A program made the position numbers and the translations under genes. Below the pieces are notes generated by a model that made no database searches, was not told the origin of the DNA, and worked only from the letters and a program-made list of their open reading frames with translations. Shown here in pieces: positions 57,717-64,000 of a stretch of 64,000 nucleotides of DNA. Within the stretch, counting starts at the first letter, position 1. Each line of letters begins with the position of its first letter. This DNA is from Prado023 sp963700395 (GTDB lineage: Bacteria > Actinomycetota > Actinomycetes > S36-B12 > CAIYMF01): positions 310,001-374,000 of the forward strand of contig CAVOXI010000001.1 of NCBI GenBank assembly GCA_963700395.1. Reading direction: 5' to 3'.

Positions 57717-58376
57717 ATGATGGCCCACGACCCGCCAGCGCGCGATGATGTGCCGATGCCGTCCCCGGAGTGCGTGCCCGAGATCGTTGCCAGGATCCTG
57801 GCCGCGGCGCCGCGGTGCGGGTCCACGTGCCTGGTGTGCATCGACGGGCCGGCCGGCTCCGGGAAGACCACCCTGGCCGCTGCGCTGGCATCCGCGCTCG
57901 GTGGTGCTCCCCTGGTGCACATGGATGACCTGTACGAGGGCTGGGACCAGGTGCTGGGGGCACCCCTGGCCGCCCGGGTCGAGGCCTGGCTGCTCGTGGG
58001 GTGGGCTTCCGGGCTCCCCGGAGTGCACCCGAGGTTCGACTGGGCAGCGGGGCGTTACGCCGAATGGGTGACGGTACCCCCCGCTCCGGTGGTGGTCCTC
58101 GAGGGATGCGCCAGCGGGTCGGCGTTGATCCGTGAGCGCGCGAGCCTGGTCGTCTGGGTCGAGGCTCCACCGGACGTCCGCCTCCAGCGCGGACTGGAGC
58201 GCGACGGGCCTGCGATGGAGGCCCAGTGGCGGGATTGGCAGTCCCGTGAGGAGGTGCACTTCGCCGACGACGGGACGCGGTCGGCGGCGGACGTGGTCGT
58301 GGACGGGCTCAGCGGGCAGGTGACGCGGTGGGGCGGCAGCGGCGCGCAGCCGTCACATGGGCGGCCAGGGCAGTGA
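57717..58376 (+). CDS. Small P-loop kinase, uridine kinase-like
   Basis: About 219 residues. Walker A is CIDGPAGSGKTTLA, with HMDDLYEGWDQVLG like the acceptor-binding stretch of uridine kinases, and VVVLEGCASGSALIRERASLVVWVEAPPDVRLQRGLERDG gives the LID arginines. The nucleotide or sugar acceptor is unknown. Start is uncertain: ATGs at 57717, 57720 and 57756 are all in frame and none has a clear ribosome site. Divergent from the sirtuin by 6 bp, and its 3' end overlaps the convergent SCO1664-family gene by 24 bp. Confidence 0.75.
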   Translation: MMAHDPPARDDVPMPSPECVPEIVARILAAAPRCGSTCLVCIDGPAGSGKTTLAAALASALGGAPLVHMDDLYEGWDQVLGAPLAARVEAWLLVGWASGLPGVHPRFDWAAGRYAEWVTVPPAPVVVLEGCASGSALIRERASLVVWVEAPPDVRLQRGLERDGPAMEAQWRDWQSREEVHFADDGTRSAADVVVDGLSGQVTRWGGSGAQPSHGRPGQ

Positions 58377-59153
58377 CGGCCAGCCCGCTCCGGGCATCGG
58401 GAAGGTCGCGTCGCGAAGGAGGGCATCCAGGCGGTCGAGGGCTGCCTGGACCTCCGGTCCCGACAGGTGCGCGGCCCTGGTCGGGGTGTCGCTCCCCCAC
58501 TGCTCCACCAGCGCGCGGAAGCCGTGGGCCCCGTCATCGACCTCGGCCAGCAGGTCCGCGGGGATGGCCTCGCCGGCCCAGCCCCACAGGACCGTGCGCA
58601 GCTTGTTCTCCTCGTGGAAGGTGACGCCGTGGTCGATCCCGGCGAGCGATCCGTCCGCGCGGCGCAGGATGTGACCTCCCTTGCGGTCGGCGTTGTTCAC
58701 CAGGGCGTCGAGGATCACCAGGCGTTGCATCGAGGTGCTGGGCTCATGGGCCAGCACGATCGTCGACCCGTCGGCATCGCGGCCCTCGGCGACCTCGCGC
58801 CACCCCCCCGGTACCTGCCCCTGGGCGAACAGCCCGACCGGGTCCGCGTCCACGGCCTCCACCCAGACCTGGCACATCCCGGCACCGAAGGGACCCTCCT
58901 CGCGCCAGGTCGTGGGCGGCACGAGGTCCCAGCCGAAGGACCGGGCGACCTCCGCGGTGAGCACCTCCCGGGCGGCCAGTGCGGCTCCGGGGAAGTCCCA
59001 GAGCGGGCGCTCCCCCGATACGGGCTTGTAGATGCAGCGAAGCGGTCCCTCGTCCGTGGCGACCTCGGCCAGCAGGGCAAGGTTGGAGGCGTCCGCGAGG
59101 CGGCCGAGCACGTGCAGGTCCCCCGAGGCGAGTGCCTGCGGAGGGTGTGTCAC
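58353..59153 (-). CDS. SCO1664-family protein (PI3/PI4 kinase-like fold)
   Basis: 266 residues. CIYKPVSGERPLWDFPGAALAAREVLTAEVARSFGW and RLVILDALVNNADRKGGHILRRADGSLAGIDHGVTFH contain the lysine, the NADRKGGH catalytic-loop-like motif and the DHG metal motif of phosphatidylinositol kinase-like proteins. Family TIGR03843 as I recall it: mostly actinobacterial, distantly related to PI3/PI4 kinases, function unknown. Its GTG overlaps the stop of the DUF3090 gene. Third gene of a conserved trio. Confidence 0.85.
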   Translation of the reverse strand: MTHPPQALASGDLHVLGRLADASNLALLAEVATDEGPLRCIYKPVSGERPLWDFPGAALAAREVLTAEVARSFGWDLVPPTTWREEGPFGAGMCQVWVEAVDADPVGLFAQGQVPGGWREVAEGRDADGSTIVLAHEPSTSMQRLVILDALVNNADRKGGHILRRADGSLAGIDHGVTFHEENKLRTVLWGWAGEAIPADLLAEVDDGAHGFRALVEQWGSDTPTRAAHLSGPEVQAALDRLDALLRDATFPMPGAGWPSLPWPPM

Positions 59154-59695
59154 CGCTTGTAGCCGTTCGACCGCGGGCAGATGTGGCCCCCCGGGTCCAG
59201 CGGCTGCTGGCAGAAGGGGCACGGCGGCCGGCCGGCTGAGACGACCTTGCGGGCGCGGGCGATGAAGTCCACCGCCTGGCGCAGTGTCGTGCGCACCCGC
59301 AGGACCGGTGGACCGTCGTCCTCATCGTCGAGCTCCGTCGGGTCGACATCCTCCTCGGCGCCCTGGCCGTGCAGCTCGAAGAGCATCTGGTCGGTCGCTG
59401 GATCCCAGCCGAAGGCGATCGCCCCCACCCGGAACTCCTCGACGAGCGGGACCTCGAGGGCGTCGAGGTCGACCGGACCCGGCTCCGGGACGTCGATGGC
59501 GAGCCGCTGGACGACATCAGCGATCAGCTCCTCGAGCCGGTCGGCCAGTGTCGCCACCTGGACCTTCTCCAGGGCGACGCTGGTGATCAGGTTCCCCGAG
59601 CGCGCCTGGAGGAAGAACGTGCGCTCCCCCGGCATGCCGACCGTTCCGGTCACGAAGCGCTCCACAGGGTCATGGAGGAGGATCTGTCGCGGCAT
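59150..59695 (-). CDS. DUF3090 family protein
   Basis: 181 residues matching DUF3090/TIGR03847. MPRQILLHDPVERFVTGTVGMPGERTFFLQARSG opens it; VPLVEEFRVGAIAFGWDPATDQMLFEL follows; the C-terminus has a zinc ribbon CPFCQQPLDPGGHICPRSNG. Function unknown; lies between the histidine phosphatase and SCO1664-family genes in most actinobacteria. The start ATG at 59695 fits the family N-terminus. Confidence 0.87.
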   Translation of the reverse strand: MPRQILLHDPVERFVTGTVGMPGERTFFLQARSGNLITSVALEKVQVATLADRLEELIADVVQRLAIDVPEPGPVDLDALEVPLVEEFRVGAIAFGWDPATDQMLFELHGQGAEEDVDPTELDDEDDGPPVLRVRTTLRQAVDFIARARKVVSAGRPPCPFCQQPLDPGGHICPRSNGYKR

Positions 59696-59768
59696 GGGCG
59701 TCAGACTAGCCGGGGTCGGACGCACCTGCCCCACGGTGAATGGGCCAGCTCGATGGGTCGAGGGGCCC

Positions 59769-60422
59769 TCATCCCGCCCCGCCGCCGACGGTCGGGCCAC
59801 CTGCAGCGGGGTGCACGGGCAGCGAGCGGCCGGTGTCGTTCATCCGCAGCACCATCGCCCGATCGCCCTGGTAGCGCAGGACGCTCAGGGACCCCGGACC
59901 GACCGCGATCCGCTGGAAATGGTCGAAGGGCTGGCCCAGCGCGTGCGACAGGATCGCCTTGATCACGTCCCCGTGCGAGACGACGGCGAGCACGCCGTCC
60001 GGGTGCCTCCCGACCCAGTCCGCCACCGCCCCGGTTGCGCGTTCGCACATCGCGAGCATGGACTCCCCTCCCGGGAACGTCACGGACGAGGGGGTCTGCT
60101 GGATCACGGGCCAGAGCGGGTCCTTCGCGAGCTCGGCCAGGGCACGACCTGTCCAGTCGCCGTAGTCGCACTCGCTGAGTCGCTCATCGGTGTGTCGTGG
60201 GACGTCGGGACGGTTGGCCAGCAGCGCGTCCGCGGTCTGCACGCAGCGTTCGAGGGGCGAGTGCACGACCGCGTCGAGGGGCACCTGTCGCAAGCGCGTG
60301 CCCAGGCTCCGGGTCTGGCGGCGCCCGATGGCATCGAGTCCGACACCCGGTGCCCGCCCGGCAAGGATCCCGGTCGCGTTCGCCGAGGTGCGGCCGTGGC
60401 GCACGAGCAGGACGGTCGTCAT
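59769..60422 (-). CDS. Histidine phosphatase, MSMEG_4193 family
   Basis: 217 residues of the phosphoglycerate mutase-like superfamily. The phosphohistidine motif is LLVRHGRTSANATGILAGR, with the second histidine in VVSHGDVIKAILSHAL and HSPLERCVQTA contributing an arginine. TIGR03848 describes this family as part of an actinobacterial three-gene system with DUF3090 and SCO1664-like proteins. Substrate unknown. The start ATG is at 60422. All three genes face leftwards with 73 bp and 4-bp-overlap spacing. Confidence 0.87.
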   Translation of the reverse strand: MTTVLLVRHGRTSANATGILAGRAPGVGLDAIGRRQTRSLGTRLRQVPLDAVVHSPLERCVQTADALLANRPDVPRHTDERLSECDYGDWTGRALAELAKDPLWPVIQQTPSSVTFPGGESMLAMCERATGAVADWVGRHPDGVLAVVSHGDVIKAILSHALGQPFDHFQRIAVGPGSLSVLRYQGDRAMVLRMNDTGRSLPVHPAAGGPTVGGGAG

Positions 60423-60470
60423 GGACGCGAAGCGTAGCGATTTCCTGACGGAGGGTGCGATCATGCCGAT

Positions 60471-61496
60471 GTGATCGTGGGAATCGGGCGCTACTGCGGC
60501 GGCGTCGAGGTCGATGCGGCGCAGTCGCAGGTCATCCGCTCCTCCGGCACGCTCACCCCCGACGCCGTGTCGCTGGTGCAGGCCATGTACGACCGCGCGA
60601 CGGCCGATCCCTCGGACTTCGTGTGGATCGCCCTGTCGTCGCCGTCGCGCAAGGAGCTCGATGCCCTGTCCGGGGTCTTCGCTCTCCCGCCGCTCTGGAT
60701 CGCCGATGCACTCAACCCGCGTCAGCGGGCCAAGGCCGAGTTCTCCGAGGGCCACGAGGCGCTGATCGTCTTCAAGGTCGTCATCTACGACGATCCCACG
60801 TCCGCGATCGAGACCGGGCAGATCGCCGTGATGCTGGGACCCTCGTACGTGGTGACTGTGCGCCTCGGGCCGGTCGGGTCGCTCGGCCAGGTCCGCGTCG
60901 ACACCACCGCGAGGCCTGAGCAGCTGGCCCTGGGGCCGCTGGCTGCAGTGCACGCGATCGCCGATGCCATCGTCGACGGGTACCTCGACGCCGCCGACGA
61001 GATCGGCAGGGACCTCGACACCATCGAGGAGGAGGTCTTCTCCCCGGCAGTCACCGACGACAGCGAGACGATCTACCTGCTCAAGCGCGAGAACCTCGAG
61101 CTGCGTCGCGCCGTCTCGCCGCTGGTGGCCCACGCCCAGCGACTCGTGGACGGTCGGATGCCCAACATCCCGGACGGGATGCGCACGCACTTCCACGACC
61201 TCGGTGACCACCTGCTCCGGGTGAACGACTACGTCGAGTCCTACGAGAGCCTGCTGGTGACCATGCTGCAGGCGTCCAACGCCCGTCAGGGCCTGCAGCA
61301 GAACACCGACATGCGCAAGATGGCCGCGTACGCCGCGCTCCTGGCCGTTCCGACCGCAATCGCGGGCATCTACGGGATGAATTTCGAGCACATGCCCGAG
61401 CTCTCGATGCGCTACGGGTACCCCGCCGTGCTGCTGGTGATGGCCACGATCCTGGCCCTGATGTTCCGGGCCTTCAAGCGCTCCAAGTGGCTGTGA
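60471..61496 (+). CDS. corA: CorA-family magnesium/cobalt transporter
   Basis: 341 residues. A long cytoplasmic domain is followed by two membrane helices at the C-terminus; the selectivity motif GMN is in IYGMNFEHMPE between them (about residues 303-313), preceded by the helical stalk LLQASNARQGLQQNTDMRKM. The chain ends with the basic cluster FKRSKWL typical of CorA. Transports Mg2+, and possibly Co2+ or Ni2+. Start GTG 60471, 48 bp from the divergent phosphatase gene. Confidence 0.92.
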   Translation: MIVGIGRYCGGVEVDAAQSQVIRSSGTLTPDAVSLVQAMYDRATADPSDFVWIALSSPSRKELDALSGVFALPPLWIADALNPRQRAKAEFSEGHEALIVFKVVIYDDPTSAIETGQIAVMLGPSYVVTVRLGPVGSLGQVRVDTTARPEQLALGPLAAVHAIADAIVDGYLDAADEIGRDLDTIEEEVFSPAVTDDSETIYLLKRENLELRRAVSPLVAHAQRLVDGRMPNIPDGMRTHFHDLGDHLLRVNDYVESYESLLVTMLQASNARQGLQQNTDMRKMAAYAALLAVPTAIAGIYGMNFEHMPELSMRYGYPAVLLVMATILALMFRAFKRSKWL

Positions 61497-61541
61497 CGGC
61501 CCGCCGGCCCGCGGGTCAGGTGCAGGCGTCAGGGGCAGGCA

Positions 61542-62423
61542 TCAGGCGCTGGTGAGCACCCCTGTCCCCAGGAGGATCAGGACCACAGTCCCGAGCGTGA
61601 TGCGGTAGATCACGAACGGCATGTACGAGTTGCTGGACACGTACCTGATCAGCCAGGCGATGACCGCGTACCCGATGACGAAGGCGATGATCGTGGCCAG
61701 GATCGTCGGGCCCCACGCCACCGCAGGGTCCGATCCGATGTCCAGCGCCTGGTAGAACCCCGAGGCGAGCACGGCGGGGATCGCCAGGAGGAACGCGTAG
61801 CGCGTCGCGGCCTCGCGGGTGTAGCCCATGAACAGGCCGGCGGAGATCGTCGCCCCCGACCGGGAGACGCCTGGGATCAGGGCCAGGGCCTGGCAGAAGC
61901 CGTAGATGATCCCGTCCCGGACGGTGAGCTCCCCGAGGTCGTGGATGGAGCGCGCCGTGCGGTCGGCGATGCCGAGCAGGATGCCGAAGGCGATGAGCGT
62001 GAAGGACACCAGGTAGAGGTTGCGCGCGACGGTCTCGATCTGGTCGGAGAACACGAAGCCCAGCAGGGCGATGGGGATGGTCCCGATGATCACGAGCCAG
62101 CCCATCCGGACGTCCGGGTCACCGCGGGTCCCCGGGTGCGCGAACTGGCCGAACCACGCGCGCAGGATCCGCCAGATGTCCTTGGCGAAGTAGAGGACGA
62201 CGGCGGTCTCCGTGCCGATCTGCGTGACCGCCGTGAACGCCGCCCCCGGGTCGGACCAGCCGAAGAGCTGGGAGAAGATCAGCAGGTGGGCGCTGCTGGA
62301 GATCGGCAGGAACTCCGTCAGGCCCTGCAGGACGCCCAGGATCACGGCCTGCGCCCACGTGATCGGGTCGGTCGGGGCGGCCTCCGCCGCGGAGCTGGCC
62401 AGTGGTGCGAGCGTGGCGATCAT
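61542..62423 (-). CDS. uppP: Undecaprenyl-diphosphate phosphatase
   Basis: 293 residues with about eight membrane segments. LGVLQGLTEFLPISSSAHLLI contains the conserved Glu-rich motif (E-x-L-P-I-S-S-S-A-H), and the second conserved motif is ALIPGVSRSGATISAGLFMGY (PGxSRSxxT). It recycles undecaprenyl pyrophosphate for cell-wall synthesis and confers bacitracin tolerance. Length is typical. Convergent with corA. Confidence 0.95.
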   Translation of the reverse strand: MIATLAPLASSAAEAAPTDPITWAQAVILGVLQGLTEFLPISSSAHLLIFSQLFGWSDPGAAFTAVTQIGTETAVVLYFAKDIWRILRAWFGQFAHPGTRGDPDVRMGWLVIIGTIPIALLGFVFSDQIETVARNLYLVSFTLIAFGILLGIADRTARSIHDLGELTVRDGIIYGFCQALALIPGVSRSGATISAGLFMGYTREAATRYAFLLAIPAVLASGFYQALDIGSDPAVAWGPTILATIIAFVIGYAVIAWLIRYVSSNSYMPFVIYRITLGTVVLILLGTGVLTSA

Positions 62424-62583
62424 CGGTGCCCCTCCGCCGCGTCCGTGACCCGGCGTAGCCCCCGCAGCGTTCCTGGACTGCCCCGCACGTGCGCCTCCTG
62501 GTGGCCGTCACGGCCTGCGCCGCGCCGCGCCGAGCCTAGCCGTTCACGTAGGGCTGCTCCCCCACCCGATAACGTGGCGCGCC

Positions 62584-63522
62584 ATGGAGAGCAGGGTGGT
62601 CGGACGCAGCGGCCTACAGGTCAGCCGCACGGGTCTGGGCACCATGACCTGGGGTCGCGACACCGACGAGTACGAGGCCCGGGACCAGTTCTCGTTGTTC
62701 GTCGAGGCCGGCGGGACCCTGTTCGACACCGCGGATGTGTACGCCTCCGGCGCTGCCGAGGAGCTCCTCGGGAGCCTTGTGGCCGAGGCCGGTGTCCGCG
62801 ACGAGGTCGTGATCGTCACCAAGGCCGGCGGTCGCCGGACTCCTGAGCGCCGGTTCGACGCGTCCCGGCGCCACCTGCTCCGGGCGCTGGACGGCTCGCT
62901 CGAGCGGCTCGGCACCGACTACGTCGACCTCTGGCTGGTGCACGGCTGGGACGAGGCAACGCCGATCGAGGAGACCCTGTCGGCGATGGCAGCGGCGCAG
63001 GCATCGGGCAAGGCGCGCTACGTCGGCGTCTCCAACTACGCGCCCTGGCAGCTGACGCTGGCCGCCGCGAACGCCGAACACCGCCACGGACTGTCCCTGG
63101 TGGCCAATGAGGTCGAGTACTCCCTCCTGGCGCGTGAGGGCGAGGACGACGTGCTGGGAGCGGCCGGGGCGGTCGGCTCCGGGCTCCTGGCGTGGTCTCC
63201 GATCGGGCGCGGCGTGCTCACCGGGAAGTACCGTCACGGCACGCCCGCGGACTCGCGCGGGGCCTCCCCGCACCTCGGGGGGTTCGTCCGGGAGTACCTC
63301 GACGTGCCGCACCGGCGAGTGGTGGACGCGGTGTGCACGGCCGCCGAGGGGCTGGGGGTCGCGCCCGTCGAGGTTGCTGTCGCGTGGGTACGGGACCGAC
63401 CCGGTGTGGCCTCGGTCCTGCTGGGCTCCCGGACCGCGGCGCAGCTGCGCGGGGCGTTGCGTGCCGAGGACCTGACGCTGCCGGTGGAGATCCGGGACGC
63501 GCTGGATGAGGTGTCAGGCTGA
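62584..63522 (+). CDS. Aldo/keto reductase
   Basis: 312 residues, (beta/alpha)8 NADPH-dependent oxidoreductase. Catalytic residues: Asp and Tyr in FDTADVYASG, Lys in VIVTKAGG and His in LWLVHGWD; YVGVSNYAPWQL and ALLGSRTAAQLRGALRA bind NADPH. The tyrosine of the tetrad is in the usual DxxxxY context. Substrate unknown. TAACGT lies 10 nt upstream of the ATG, without a clear ribosome site. Confidence 0.88.
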   Translation: MESRVVGRSGLQVSRTGLGTMTWGRDTDEYEARDQFSLFVEAGGTLFDTADVYASGAAEELLGSLVAEAGVRDEVVIVTKAGGRRTPERRFDASRRHLLRALDGSLERLGTDYVDLWLVHGWDEATPIEETLSAMAAAQASGKARYVGVSNYAPWQLTLAAANAEHRHGLSLVANEVEYSLLAREGEDDVLGAAGAVGSGLLAWSPIGRGVLTGKYRHGTPADSRGASPHLGGFVREYLDVPHRRVVDAVCTAAEGLGVAPVEVAVAWVRDRPGVASVLLGSRTAAQLRGALRAEDLTLPVEIRDALDEVSG

Positions 63523-63618
63523 GGCCGACGACGCGTGCAGGACCGGCGGGTTGAACCGACCCGGCGGCATCCACAGATGCCGGTGGCGTGAGGTCGGATC
63601 CCCGGTGATCTGATAGGA

Positions 63619-63634
63619 TCGAACACATGTTCGA
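63619..63634. promoter_or_regulatory. SOS box (LexA operator)
   Basis: TCGAACACATGTTCGA, a match to the mycobacterial LexA consensus TCGAAC-N4-GTTCGA at every position. It overlaps a TAGGAT -10-like sequence and lies 66 bp upstream of the DUF222-type gene. Confidence 0.85.
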
Positions 63635-63699
63635 ACAACGCCCCCACTCCCCCACGGTGATGGTGGCGGCCTGCGGCGGCGTCGTGCGGGGGTGCACCG

Positions 63700-64000
63700 G
63701 TGAGTGTGGTTGAAGGCGTGCGGGAGCAGGGAGCCGGTCCCCTTCCTGGCGGGAGGCAGGGTGAGGATGGCTCCCCCGCGGACGCTCGCGCCGTGCTGGA
63801 CGAGCGATTCGAGCGGCTGCTTCGGGCGTGGTGGCTCGACGAGCGGCCCGACTGGACCGGTCCGGACTGGTGGGATGTCCCCATGCGCGACGACGTTCGC
63901 GGGTTGCTGTGGCTGCCGCCCGGCCCTGAGCTGGCGGCGGCCCTCGAGTTGGCGTCGGCTCCCGGTCCCTGTCCCGAGCCTCATGCAGGTGAGGCCGCGG
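63700..64000 (+). CDS. DUF222/13E12-type protein, N-terminal part (cut by window edge)
   Basis: The first 100 residues of a protein opening with GTG at 63700 (MSVVEGVREQGAG). VLDERFERLLRAWWLDERPDWTGPDWWDVPMRDDVRGLLWLPPGPELAAALELASAPGPC resembles the N-terminus of DUF222 proteins, which usually carry a C-terminal HNH nuclease; that part is beyond the edge. In Mycobacterium tuberculosis several 13E12-repeat genes, the same family, are preceded by SOS boxes, as here. The assignment is moderate because the diagnostic core is missing. Confidence 0.6.
   Translation, partial: MSVVEGVREQGAGPLPGGRQGEDGSPADARAVLDERFERLLRAWWLDERPDWTGPDWWDVPMRDDVRGLLWLPPGPELAAALELASAPGPCPEPHAGEAA

Overview
The window is a gene-dense stretch (GC roughly 70% by eye) from a high-GC Actinomycetota chromosome. 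The lineage is shown by a complete Pup-proteasome locus (Mpa/ARC, Dop, Pup, PrcB, PrcA, PafA, PafBC), RbpA, a polyprenol-phosphate-mannose synthase near Lnt, the actinobacterial MSMEG_4193/DUF3090/SCO1664 gene trio, many leaderless-type promoters (TANNNT 6-8 nt before the start codon) and a mycobacterial-type SOS box before a DUF222 gene. I cannot resolve the family. No rRNA, tRNA, CRISPR array or insertion sequence was seen.

Layout. 1-2634 (minus): a glycan operon of a GT4 glycosyltransferase, an unassigned sugar-active protein and a GH130 enzyme cut by the window edge. 2905-6462: B12-dependent methionine synthase. 6479-11424: HAD phosphatase, SorC-type regulator, mannitol-type PTS EIICBA and zinc polyol dehydrogenase, a polyol uptake and oxidation module. 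11605-15031: MacB/FtsX-like ABC exporter. 15132-18503: RecB-like nuclease, site-2 protease with a CBS-like tail, and TrmI. 18671-32643: Pup-proteasome locus, with a glucose/GlcNAc-family PTS inserted between mpa and dop, then two FKBP isomerases, fused PafBC, TatA, TatC and a lipid kinase. 32654-36929: HelY helicase, an unknown protein and a 5'-3' exonuclease.

36962-45552 is the most distinctive block: acyl-CoA dehydrogenase and an Lrp regulator beside kamA, and divergently kdd, an amidohydrolase, kamD, kamE and kal. These are most of the enzymes of anaerobic lysine degradation through 3,5-diaminohexanoate, unusual in this phylum. The amidohydrolase is translationally coupled between pathway genes but has no place in the known route, and kce is absent from the window. 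45646-50106 holds lnt, ppm1, small membrane proteins, a Rieske protein and rbpA, the last behind a SigR-like promoter. 50368-57710 holds a phosphodiesterase, a subtilase, several alpha/beta hydrolases, Hsp20 under a CIRCE operator, a cold-shock protein and a sirtuin. 57717-63522 holds a small kinase, the actinobacterial trio, CorA, UppP and an aldo/keto reductase. The right edge enters a DUF222 gene under an SOS box.

A window-wide oddity: at least 18 otherwise well-conserved reading frames are broken by exactly one extra base (net +1), six of them in metH, with essential genes affected and no accompanying stop codons. Insertion-biased sequencing or assembly error is the leading explanation. 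Those genes are listed as CDS across the break. Where a start was moved, the gene's entry says why.
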